Positions 36,249 through 46,916 of a stretch of 64,000 nt of DNA are shown in pieces (position 1 is the first letter of the stretch; every line of letters begins with the position of its first letter). The DNA comes from Artemisia argyi (Eukaryota; Streptophyta; Magnoliopsida; Asterales; Asteraceae). The stretch is from positions 95,165,371 through 95,229,370 of the forward strand of contig CM060695.1 of assembly GCA_030686995.1 (NCBI GenBank), written 5' to 3'. The notes below the pieces were generated by a model. It was not told the origin of the DNA. It searched no databases and saw only the letters and a list, made by a program, of their open reading frames with translations. The translations under genes and the position numbers were made by a program.

Positions 36249-38057
36249 TTGATTCTTTCTATGTCTCATCCACACTTTCTGGTTTGCCAGTGGTGTGGTA
36301 GTTCTCATAATGGTGGTAATTGCCCCGGTTGTGGCATGGTAGAGTCCGGAAACGGGTCTGTCTATAACCCAGATCCTTACTCCTACCATGATACGACTGA
36401 TTTATTCCATCAGCTGCCACACCATGATACTCAGCAGTTTTACTGTTGTGAGTACTGTGGTGGTTCACACTACAGTTCTGATTGTCAATCGGGAAACACG
36501 CTTGTCTATGAGCAGTTTCCTGATAACGATTATGACTCTAGCACGTACAACCCACAGCCTCAACAGTTTTACTGTTGTGATTTCTGTGGAGGTCCACACT
36601 TCAGTTCAGATTGTCAAACGGGGAGTCCATATCCTTGTGAAAATTTTGACACACCTTGTTACGACCAACCTCCACAGTACGATATGAATCAAGCACTTCT
36701 TCCAGAAATGCAAAATCTGATGAAAATCGTTGATGAGCTTAAGGGTTTAGTTGACGACTTTGCCCAAAGACATACTCATCAAAAATCCATGGAAGAATTG
36801 CTTGCTGAAGAGCAGGCTGCTAGAATAAATTCCCAAGATGCATATGAAAAATCTGTGAGGGAATCCATTGCTAGAGAAAAAGCAGCCAAATCTAGCTCTT
36901 TGTTTCGTTTCATTCCTGATGACAGTGATGATGAGGATACACTTGATATCCTTGAATTTTATAAAACATCAAGTTCATCAGCTGATATCCCTGCAGTTGA
37001 GATTCCATCTCAAACAACTGCTATCACACCCGAGGTTCACACTCACTCTTTGATCATGGGGGACGAGCATCTTGACACTGTTCCTGAAAGGGAATCGGAC
37101 GAATTAATAAAGTCTAGTGTTGAGATCCTTGTCCCAATCCCGAGAGAGTCACAGGGAACTTTGGATCATGTATGTGATATTCCTTCACCCATTGAGTGTC
37201 CTAAAGATCAATTTGAGACTTTCTCAGATTTTAGCGATGATTGCACATCTTATGGAGACATTGAGTATATCGAGGCACCACTGCCTCATTCTGATGTTGA
37301 TCATCTTCTTGAGGAGTTCGCTGATGAACTTACTCACATCAATCCACTTTCATTGGAAGGTGATGATGGTCTCCTTGACTTCGAAGCCGATCTGGGAGAA
37401 ATTGAAAGTCTCCTATATCATGATCCGTCACTCACTTCTGATTCCGCCAGTCCAACAGAGAATAATATTCACTTTGTTCCCGAAACATTCGATACGACTC
37501 TCACCAATCCTCTATTTGAATTCGATTCTGAATTCACTATGATTTCTAATAATCCAATCTTTGACGAGGATTGTGATGAGTCCACAATGGAACATGAGTC
37601 CACAGATTCACATCTTGTGAATAATTCTCTTCATGAGGAGTTCTCCGGTGAACTCACTCATCATGTCATGACTCCTCCGGAGTTTGATTGCCCGGGGGGA
37701 GATGCTCTCAATCATGAGAATTTGCAAAATCCCACCCACCCTCCCGGGTTGTTTACGAGCTTACCCTTTGAAATCCAAACTCAGGCTACGGAGCCTGCTA
37801 TCGAGGAAGAAGATCAAATCATGCTTTTTATCATGGTTTTCTTCCTTTTCTTCACCTATAAGGTAACTTCTCCTGTTCTTCATTCTTTCGGGAATGAAGA
37901 CACTATATTTGATCCCGGCATTTTCATATATCATTATCTTGCGCCGGGCACTTATCTCATCGGTGTGGAACTTTCACGTGCTTCATATGTTTGTCCAAAC
38001 ATTTTGAATGAAAGTCCGATGGAGATCACTTCTTCCACATTCCCCAATGACAAATAA
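36249..38057 (+). CDS. G2 protein: three zinc knuckles, helical segment, acidic middle, C-terminal hydrophobic segment
   Basis: Intact 602-codon frame, the only one in G2, about 215 bp after the PBS. Residues 13-25, 67-79 and 110-122 are CX2CX3HX4C motifs (CQWCGSSHNGGNC, CEYCGGSHYSSDC, CDFCGGPHFSSDC). This is the knuckle spacing of the G1 and G3 Gags, here in triplicate and at the N-terminus. Residues about 147-214 are rich in Glu, Leu, Ala and Lys and probably helical or coiled coil. Residues 220-520 are strongly acidic and contain MGDEHLDTVPERESDE, a string I recall from a retroelement protein family in Asteraceae. Residues 524-539 (IMLFIMVFFLFFTYKV) could span a membrane. No protease, RT or integrase is present. 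The function is unknown; RNA binding or packaging by the knuckles is an inference. Confidence 0.8.
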   Translation: MILSMSHPHFLVCQWCGSSHNGGNCPGCGMVESGNGSVYNPDPYSYHDTTDLFHQLPHHDTQQFYCCEYCGGSHYSSDCQSGNTLVYEQFPDNDYDSSTYNPQPQQFYCCDFCGGPHFSSDCQTGSPYPCENFDTPCYDQPPQYDMNQALLPEMQNLMKIVDELKGLVDDFAQRHTHQKSMEELLAEEQAARINSQDAYEKSVRESIAREKAAKSSSLFRFIPDDSDDEDTLDILEFYKTSSSSADIPAVEIPSQTTAITPEVHTHSLIMGDEHLDTVPERESDELIKSSVEILVPIPRESQGTLDHVCDIPSPIECPKDQFETFSDFSDDCTSYGDIEYIEAPLPHSDVDHLLEEFADELTHINPLSLEGDDGLLDFEADLGEIESLLYHDPSLTSDSASPTENNIHFVPETFDTTLTNPLFEFDSEFTMISNNPIFDEDCDESTMEHESTDSHLVNNSLHEEFSGELTHHVMTPPEFDCPGGDALNHENLQNPTHPPGLFTSLPFEIQTQATEPAIEEEDQIMLFIMVFFLFFTYKVTSPVLHSFGNEDTIFDPGIFIYHYLAPGTYLIGVELSRASYVCPNILNESPMEITSSTFPNDK

Positions 38058-38852
38058 ATTAGGGGTCGAGTCAAGCTAGCGACTCGGTAAACAAAAACAG
38101 TAGCAGGCATATAGGGTTTTCACCCTAAGTGTGGGGGAGTCCCCCATGCTATGGTTACAAATGAGTGAAAAGACAAAATGGTTTTTCCACGCTCAGCTTG
38201 TAATGTTGCCCTTTTACGTTCAAAATGTCGGCATAATAGCCGGGATTTTGAATATTGAGGACAATATTCATGCTTAGTGTGGGGGGGTATTCGCTATTCT
38301 AGCGAAATTTTATCACATTTTACTATATAATACCCCCGTTTTTTGCCAAAATTTCAAAAATTTAAAAAAAAAAATTTCACTGGTGCTTCAAAATTTTTGG
38401 TAATCAGTCCGCCTTGTCTAACCGACAAAAGGGATTGGCTAGTCCAGGAGCAAACGGCTCTTGGTAAAGACATATCAAATCCGTTGACGGCTGGCAATTT
38501 GCCCAAAATTGTGTGGTTCATCAACTCCCCGAAAACAAATGAGTTGGCTAGCCCGCAAGATTATGGCTTGTGGTAAAGGCCGTGGAAAATCCATAATTGG
38601 TAATCAGCTCACCAAGATGTTGACTAGGTCCATCAAGATGCTGGCTAGTCCAGGAGCAAACGGCTCCTGGTAAAGACTACTCAAATCCGTTGAAAGCTGG
38701 TGGTTTGCTCAAAATCACACGGTTATCAGGTGTGCCACAGTTCTTACACCTGGCTACTCCAGAAGTGATGGCTTTTGGTAAAGAGTTTTTCAAATCCATC
38801 AAGTTTTCAAAACAGTATTGCTAGGGACTAGCAATAGTTTAGTGTGGGGGAT
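38058..38852 (+). other. G2 3' UTR with hairpins, tandem units and PPT
   Basis: Immediately after the ORF there is a GAGTC...GACTC hairpin plus GGTAAACAAAAACA (38065-38099). Next are hairpin AGTGTGGGGGAGTCCCCCAT (about 38130-38150), a TTGAATATTGAGGACAATAT box followed by AGTGTGGGGGGG (38250-38290), and four degenerate roughly 105-bp units starting near 38436, 38545, 38642 and 38751 (GGCTAGTCCAGGAGCAAACG type). The PPT TTAGTGTGGGGGAT (38839-38852) ends it. All have counterparts in G1. The small frame at 38343-38576 is within the units and is not called. Confidence 0.75.
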
Positions 38853-41800
38853 TGATGAGTGCTCAAACAATCATCATTTTTGGTCTAATCTGAACTGCAA
38901 AACATACAAAAACACTCAGTAATGCATCAAAATACTGAAAATATTTCAAAATTGTGTTTTATATGTTTTAGATGCAAAACGAGTAAAAACAAATGAAAAA
39001 CGTACAAAGTTTGCATAATTGGCAGTTTCAGTCCCCCGACTTTCAAAAATTAACAAAACTAGTCCCTATGCAATTATTTTGCAAGAAAAGTCAACCCAAG
39101 TCCTTTCAAAATAAAAAGTTATCAAAAATAACACTTGGGTAAAAGTTTTGAGAATTTTCACTTTTGGTCCCCGGAGTTTGAAAAATTTGCAAAAGTAGTC
39201 CCCGGGGAATTTAATATTGGAAAAATACATTTTGGATCCCTAGGTCATTAAAGTTGTCAATTTTGGTCCTTATGATAACTTTGGGAAAAATTACATTTTC
39301 AGTCCCTATGGTTTCAGTATTTACAAAGTTGGTCCTTGTGTATTATTATCAAACCAAATGGACTTTTTTTTTAACTAAACCTAAAAACTAATCCAAGCCA
39401 AAAAACAAAGTTGGTCCAACATTAACCCCCAAGCCCATCATACTCGGCCCACTCCCTAAACCGCTTTAAATAATACCACCCAGTCAAAGGTCGGTCAACC
39501 CTCACCCTCAACCTCACTTTCCCCCGTTTCCAGGTCCTGTGTCTCCCCCCTCCATGATACTTTCCACCAAACCTCACCTTTCCATTAAATATTACCAACC
39601 AACCAGCCAACCTTCCCCCCCCCCCCCCCTCATTAATTTCCTCACCTAAACCACTACCCTGCCAAATCTCCTTTTCCCGCCAAAAATGTTTTGAAGGGTG
39701 AGATCAACTTAAAGCCATCCAATGGCTGAGAATAGAAGTGGGAAAGTCAAAAGAAGCTGCAAGGAGCTATTAAAGAAGAGAAGATGGGTGTGTAGATAGG
39801 TAGTCAGTGTAATGTAGTTTTTCTTAGCTTTTAAAATCGTATTAATGTATTTTTATCTTTAAACTTGCTCTTTTTATCCTTCCAAGTGTATTTCAAGTTT
39901 AAATATTGTAATTCAAAAGCTTATTAAATCGTAACTGAAGTCCTTTTTTGTTAATTCATATTTTGCTCATATTGCTTAATTTTCCATTTTCAGTTAAAAG
40001 TTGTTTAAGGTGATGGATTAATGTTCTAATAAGCTTCATTCAGTATATTCATCTCACTGGAAATCTTAAATCTTAGTTTAGTTAAACCTATATGCAACAT
40101 CTTAGGAAATCACCAAAAATCAAAATCAAGCAACTGAAAATAAAAAAAATAAATAAAAAAAAAAAAACAGAAGAAGACAAAAGCAGAAGTAAGCAATGGT
40201 ATGGAGTTTGGTTTAGAAGCTCATGGGAGTAATAGGATGGTGAAAGTTGGTTATGACTCACATCAGTTCTAACTTGGATCTTTTGTAAGGCAATTTCTAA
40301 TTTTTTTTTGGCATAATCTGTGTTTCTCAGTTGTTATTGTTAAATGTTGTTTTATTCTGTTTATTTACATGTAATTTAGCTCAGTGTAGGATTATATATG
40401 TGAGTATTGATTTAGAACACCCATTTGGTTCTTAAACCCTTGACAGTTGATTGATATAGGGGTGTTTGGCACAGTGGTTTTGACCACTGTGCTTTGGTCT
40501 ATTTATTGAAAGCTTGGTTTATACAACCCTTTCTAGGTACTAATAACTCAGTCAATAGATAAAATCCAGGCCTCATTTCTATTAAAAGTCAAAAGTGAAC
40601 TATGATCCTTATGGCAGTTTACTGTTGGTGTTTAAGGATTCATGATCATGCATTTCAATTCAAATAGGTGTTAGGGTAGCTTAATTTCATCTCATATTAG
40701 CTTATTATTGCACAATCATTCCATAAATTAGGATTTAAACTCATTAAAGTCAACATTTCAAGCTTAGTTCAAAAGTCAAAATTCTAAGTGTTCAGTTTTT
40801 TCCAAAAACTCCAAGAATTTTTGTGATTTTTATACTTATATCTAGGACTTAAAACTTTCAGGTCTAGTAAACCCCCACCTCTACTTCAGTTTCCCATTAA
40901 TCTTTTATTTTTGTGATTTTTTTGGTGGGCCCCACCATTGCCCAAAGTGGGCTGCAGGGAGAAAACCTCCCCTGCTGCAGCTGCTTTACCACCACACCAC
41001 CCACTTTGTGGTGGTTTTGTGGCCACCACAGTGGTCCTCAGCCACCATTCCTTGGTCATTTCAAACCCCCCCATGGTGGGCTATAAATATTGACCATCCA
41101 CTTGACCCCTAGCCCAGTGGACCCCACCTAAATCATCCCCTAAGATCTGTCCCAGCTTCTGAGTCCATATAAGTTTGCAAGAGCTTAATTTGTAGCTTAT
41201 TGCTTATTCTGAGGTCAAATTGGCTTTTTTCTAGCTTATTCATGTTCCTTAAACTAGTTTAAACCAGAAGTACCAAGAGTGGGTCCCACTTGAGCTAGTT
41301 TTAGCTTATTTTGCACATTGGTCAACTTTGGTCAACTGTTGACCATTTTAGCTTATATTGTGTTTATTTTTAAGTTCTAAAAAGTTTGTTTTTGCAAAAG
41401 TTTGTTGTATTTAGTTGTAAAATAGATTGGTAAAAGAAAAATCAAGAAAAACAAATTTAAAATTAAGTGATAGTTTCTATTTAATGTAATTTAATTTTAA
41501 TTTTCATTTTTAAATTTTTATTAAGTACTTGTCATTTTTATATTTTTATTAATTATATCTTATATTAAAGTATTTATAATAATTTTCTCAGATTTTTATT
41601 TTATCTTTTAGTATTTATTAGATTTAATTTTAGTTTTATTAATTATTAATTAATATTAAGTTTAAAATAGCATAATTAGTTTTTATTAAGCAAAACCTAG
41701 TTTTTATATTTTTTATAGCTTTTATATGTTATAAAATAATTTTAGAAATTTTATTAGAATTTTTACTGTTCATTTGCCATTTTTCTTAATTTAAAATAGT

Positions 41801-42435
41801 TTAATTAGTTAATTAGTAATTAATTAATAGAAAAATCACAAAAAGACAAAAATACTTATTTTTATTTTTAAAACTTATTTTTAGTTATTTTATAATTTTA
41901 GAAATTTTATTTTTACCTTTTTAGTATTTAATTAATATTATATTGTATTTAAATGTTTTAAATATCAATAATTAGTAATAATTAGTGTTTAATTAATATT
42001 AAATAATTAATTAGGGTTAAAATTTATTTTAATTTTCTAAAAATTTTCTTTTACCCTTAGGTTTGTAAAAAAGTCATTTTCACCCCCTGGGTGCTTTCAG
42101 ATTTCCGTTTTCACTTTTTATTTCGTACGTTTACGTTTTATTTAAACGTAACGTACGCGTTTTTAAGTTTTAAACGTTTCTGGTTTTTCTTAGCTTCCCG
42201 TCTTATTCACATAGCTTATTTAAGCTATTTCATTGTAAATTCCTTAGTTCAATAACTCAAAACCTTTTTCCTGTCCAATTTCACCCGATCAAATAACCGT
42301 TTAATTACAATTCACACCTCGTCGGGACATACGACCCGGGGAAACCTTATACTTCCGCGGAGCATTGACTCTGAGCTATTTGACTTTGTTGACCATTCCT
42401 TGGTCAATATAAGTTAGGTGGTTCGGGATCAATCA
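38853..42435 (+). repeat. G2 3' LTR
   Basis: Partner of 32491-36011. It retains the 56 bp absent from the 5' copy (within 41066-41125, including GGGCTATAAATATTG). Its poly-A and poly-C tracts differ slightly in length; other differences are a few single bases. Confidence 0.93.
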
Positions 42436-42747
42436 CTTAAGCCATGTGGTGGAGGTTTGATCCTTTCCCAAGCCTATGGTAATCTATTTTGCTATGACAG
42501 GTAGTGAGAGATATCTTCCATTTCCATATTGTAATCTATACTTTATTACACCCGAGAGATGTGAGTATCTAAACACTATTTGTGAGGTGCTTGTGTATGA
42601 CCTCCGTGCTTGTCTATTGGTCTTTAGTGGAACGATTATTTGTTGTAATTACTTTTATATTAGTGTTAAATGACCCCTAACCTGTCTTTTGAGTAGAATA
42701 AAAGCGCATTTGCTTGAGGACAAGCAAATCTCAAGTGTAAGGGTATA
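42436..42747 (+). other. G3 internal region resumed after G2, ending in PPT
   Basis: Continuation of G3 non-coding sequence. Near its end GCTTGAGGACAAGCAA (42712-42727) forms a hairpin just before CAAGTGTAAGGGTATA (42732-42747), the G3 polypurine tract, which abuts the LTR. The 65-residue frame at 42476-42673 has no recognisable features. Confidence 0.75.
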
Positions 42748-44164
42748 TGATGAGGCGAAAAATGAACCACTTTTAGGGGGTCATTTAAGCCCGAATCCGA
42801 ATTTATTTGATCAAATATTGCCCTAAATCGTTCCTTTTGTGATTTTAGGTACTTTGGGAGAGAAATCTGAAAAAGGAAGCAATTCGGACGTTTTTGGAGC
42901 ATAAAAGTGAAGAAAACGCCAAAGTCTTAATTTTCCATGCTGGGAACAGTAGGTGACGGCGTCAAGAGCAACATCTTGACGGCGTCATGAGCAAATCTCA
43001 TGAATTTCCATGACGACCCAGAACGGATTTGACGGCGTCACGTAGGAAGGGCGTCAAGAGTAAAAGAGTCATGACGGCCTGGAAGTGCTTAAGTCTTGAC
43101 GGCGTCAGAAATGGATCTAGGCAGTCCGAGGAGAGTTTTGGCGGCGAGGTGACGGCGTCACGTTGTTTGTCTTGACGCCGTCAGACCTATTTTTCTATAT
43201 ATAGTTTTCTATTTTTCACACATTAAAGAGAGAAGTTTTTGGGAGAAACCCTAAGTACGATTTTGGTGTAACTTTACAGGTTTTTCAAGGGTTCCAACCC
43301 CTTGATACCTTGCATGATTAATCAAGATAAGTGTTCTTCTAATTCAATCAATATGTCTATGTGTTGGTTGTCTATATCTTGTTCTTGTCTTAATTCTATC
43401 ATGCTAGGCTAGATCTCTTTTGTGTTTGCTTAGATCTAATGAAACCTAGATATTGATTATGTGTTGATTACTTGTCTATTCTTGTCTTGGATGAATGATT
43501 TATATGTTAGGCTTAAGAAAACTGGCAGATCTCCAAATGGTAACATGCTTGAACGTCTTAAGAAACATGAACCGAGGCACACTAGGTCTTTATTGGTTCT
43601 ATTTAATGCATGAGCCACTGTTTACAATCCCTATAGTTGTGCTGGGCATGGTGTAGGAGGAGATAAGAGCTCATAGAATTGGGGAGTTATGTGTGCCACC
43701 CCATGAATGGTATTAAGGAATACGATCCGTCATCCATGCAATTATAACAAGTATTTAGCGTGTAAAAGATATCTAGGGAGTAGTGAAATCTAAGTAAACG
43801 CATTTTCTCCAATTACTGCTCACAACCTTAGTATAAATTAGTTTATTTTTATTTTTAGTATTTTATTTTGATTACATCTTAGTATTGGGTTAGTTGAATA
43901 GCAACTAATTCCGCCCACTCTTCCAAAACCCGAGATTTTACTTGCTTTCATAAAAATATAAAAATACAAAAATAATCATCCCTCACCTTTAGAACTAGTA
44001 TTTAGGCTTTCTAATCCTAGCGACACTATTCCTAAGCTGAACGATCAATCCCCCGGTACTTGTCACTATACTATACTACAACGATCAGGTACACTGCCTG
44101 GTGGGGGTTGTAAGCTTCTCGAGATCCCTCGAGAGGTAAAGCCTGTTGCGATTCCCACGCATCA
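42748..44164 (+). repeat. G3 3' LTR
   Basis: 1417 bp, TGATGAGGCG...CCCACGCATCA, followed by the target duplication ATCAC. It has the same TGACG array (about 42954-43187) and TATA box as the 5' copy. Confidence 0.95.
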
Positions 44165-44288
44165 ATCACCCAAAGCCAACAATTTCAAAAGATTGCATCG
44201 GCCTTGTAATAGCTTGTGTTTCCTGTTACATAAAACATGTAAATTCAATATGTGTGTTATATTCTATTAATAGGTATTAACTAATTGC

Positions 44289-44510
44289 AAAGAAGAACCC
44301 GTAGTTTGCGCAAAAGTCTACTTGATACAGTAGAAAAAACACAGGCTATGTATGTGAAAAATCAAAGATCCTTACCTTGTGTTATGCGACGTGAAGAGGG
44401 CAATACGGATAAAGAAGAACCCGTACTTTGCGCAAAAGTCTACTTGATATAGTAGAAAAAACAGAGGCTATGTATGTGAAAAATCAAAGATCCTTACCTT
44501 GTTTTACGTA
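44289..44510. repeat. Tandem duplication, period 122 bp
   Basis: AAAGAAGAACCCGTAsTTTGCGCAAAAG... occurs at 44289 and 44411. On the minus strand each copy contains CAAGGTAAGG, a good splice-donor match, so an exon-intron boundary seems to have been duplicated. Confidence 0.8.
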
Positions 44511-44809
44511 TAAACGTAAAACAATAGTGTTTGGATTATCTAAAAATAATGCAATAATAGTACATATACCTTAATTGAGTTATTACTATAACATGGTAGA
44601 GGAAAACACATTTACTAATAGAGACACTAATTGGAAAAGAAGATAAGACATCAATATTGTTAGTAACCATTATACACCGACTCATCCAAAGCCTATTTTA
44701 AACCATCCTTTTCAACCTATAAAAGATTTACCTGCAATCCCGCTAGAAACTTGTTTTAGACTCTATAAATAGTATGTTAAGTTGTTACACACCTTACACT
44801 TATTAGACA

Positions 44810-45294
44810 ATGGCTATGCACCTCTTCTGCTGGACGTCCATAAACTACAGGATTTCGTCCTAGGATTGTTTCCAAAAGCAGAGCTCCAAAACTATAAACA
44901 TTACCCTTGGTTCACCACTTTTGGTTGTGATATGACTCTTCCTAGCACCTAATGACTAAGCCATTCCAAAATCAGACACTTTAGCATTGAATTCGACATC
45001 TATTAGTATATTACTGGATTTAGTATCTCGGTGCACCACTTTTGATTCAATAGCTTCGTGCAAATATACTAGCCTGCAAATTGCAAACAATTCTTTTCAT
45101 GAGATTGTTGGTGAAAAATCAACATAAGAATAAATGAATAGTACCCAAAGAATATAGACTACTTACGCTTTAACTGTACCAAATATAACTTTCATTCGAG
45201 CTTCCCATGTGAAATATCTATGTTCATGCATTGCTCCATGAAGCATTGATCTAAATTACCATTGTTCACATACTCGTAAACCAACAACCTATTC
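44810..45294 (-). pseudogene. Captured receptor-like protein kinase fragment with intron
   Basis: Exon A (45167-45294+) reads RLLVYEYVNNGNLDQCF...DISHGKLE and contains a stop near its end. An intron of 93 bp (45074-45166) has GT...CAG borders. Exon B (44810-45073) reads [25 protein letters not shown], then VSDFGMA, a stop, SLGARKSHITT, and a shifted remainder ending in RPAEEV-like sequence. These are subdomains V to about IX of a plant RLK, of the type with YEYVNNGNLEQWLHG and [13 protein letters not shown]. The HRD and DFG motifs survive, but stops and shifts show a dead copy. It lies inside the putative Helitron in the same orientation, consistent with Helitron gene capture. Confidence 0.8.
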
Positions 45295-46487
45295 TAATAA
45301 GAATAAAACTTCCTGCGAATTTTAAAGTCTTAAGGTATGAAAGATAATGAAATAATGATACAAACCACATAGATGTATGTACTTCAAATGAATTGCAAAG
45401 CAAACAAACGATAGTAATTATAAGTACTTACTTCCAAAACAAATGGGAATTATATGTGCAGTACATATAGGTGATCTTGCAGAAAATAAAGGTTCTGTTC
45501 TACCTATTTCCATCTTGAACCAATATAATTAAGCCGATACCTTTAGATTATTTAACTTGCATAAATTATTAATGATAGTTACATCTCGTTATCATAGTTA
45601 CAAAGTTCTGTCAAAAAAACGTACCCTACTATCATTTATCTTAATAATTCCCAAATGATCATTTATAAGCAACCCCAATCAGGCTTTCATTAAATAGTAA
45701 AAAGGGGTTGTTTGGGATTGCTTATAAGATCAACTTGTAATATTAGATGCTTTTGATTTCGCATTGAACAAACATTCATATTCATTTTTGATTAGCACTT
45801 CCAGAAAACCCTTTAGAAGCCAGTTACTAATATGCAATCCCAAACAACATCTTTATCATCATCAAAAAATAAAAAAACATGAACATCATCGTCATCCAAA
45901 TCAATATAAAGCATGTAACTAGACAAAAAACTTATCAAATTAAAGTTAATAACCTGACATTGATAGTACCACGAAAAGAATATCAAAATTAAAATCATGA
46001 TTTTACTTCACACAATTGATTGCAATTTTAGGAATTAGGATTTTCTTATGATTTAAAAAAAAGATATTATGAATATCAAGAATAAATTATGAATAAATAA
46101 AAACAAAAAACATACCTTGGATTGATTAAAAACAACAACCGGTGATGAAAAACTTTGTTGATTCATGAAAAAAATTGTGATGGCGTGTTTTTGTTTCTCC
46201 AAGATCCGGTATTATCCTACATCGATTACGATGGGTTACACATCTGATTGTGTTTCATTTTAATTCACAGATCCTATGAAAAAAATTTCGTTGGTAGGTT
46301 CATGAAATTAAAAACTAAATATCTTTGAATTCCTAATTTAACTCCTTTTTTTTTTTCTCCAGAATTTGATTTAAAACAATTTTGAAATCTTTCTATTAGT
46401 GGTGAGGTTTCCACGTATCTTTTTTTAGAGTTTTGAGGTGATTTATTGCCTCTAAAAATAGCAATCAAACTTGTGTTTTATATACGT

Positions 46488-46640
<153 letters not shown>

Positions 46641-46837
46641 ATTCACTTTTGATGGTGTTAACGTAATTTTTTTTTTTTTTTTTTTTTAAATGTATTTGTT
46701 TATGTTAATTATTTTTCATTTAAAGGTAAGATTGACGTAATGATTTATAATTTTTGTTTTGATGGTGTTACTTAACGGAATTTTGGTTCTAAAAGACACG
46801 GTGTTTTTTTTTCTTTCTAGTTTACGTGTTTTTTAAG

Positions 46838-46916
46838 TCAGATTCAATGTTCTGCTAAATCAAATAAATGATAGTTGTAAGTAATAAAAAGTCAGATTCA
46901 ATGTTCTGCTAAATCA
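46838..46916 (+). repeat. Short direct repeat, period 51 bp
   Basis: GTCAGATTCAATGTTCTGCT plus AAATCA occurs twice, at about 46838 and 46889. Confidence 0.8.

Larger units (their letters stand above)
32491..42435 (+). mobile_element. G2: young non-autonomous LTR element related to G1, nested in G3
   Basis: LTRs 32491-36011 (3521 bp) and 38853-42435 (3583 bp), almost identical, with PBS, a single 602-codon ORF, a long 3' UTR and a PPT. Flanks CTTAC (32486-32490) and CTTAA (42436-42440) match in four of five bases, as a target duplication with one change. The LTR start, PBS and 3' UTR are homologous to G1, yet pol is absent. It is therefore interpreted as a non-autonomous partner of G1-type elements. 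The near-identity of the LTRs and the intact ORF indicate recent insertion. Confidence 0.92.
26494..44164 (+). mobile_element. G3: gag/protease-only gypsy-type LTR element, interrupted by G2
   Basis: Paired 1417-bp LTRs (26494-27910 and 42748-44164), PBS, PPT and a perfect 5-bp target duplication ATCAC (26489-26493 and 44165-44169). The internal sequence, without the 9.9-kb G2 insertion, is about 4.9 kb. It encodes Gag and a protease-like domain but no RT, RNase H or integrase, so it must move with enzymes supplied by another element. The unoccupied target exists in the neighbouring duplicate at 23905-23930. The plan is that of plant terminal-repeat elements with a gag domain. Confidence 0.93.

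Noticed and set aside
38343..38576. Possible small G2 protein after the main ORF
   Set aside because: It falls in tandem UTR units, and the equivalent G1 frame (2250-2480) is not conserved beyond the repeated words.
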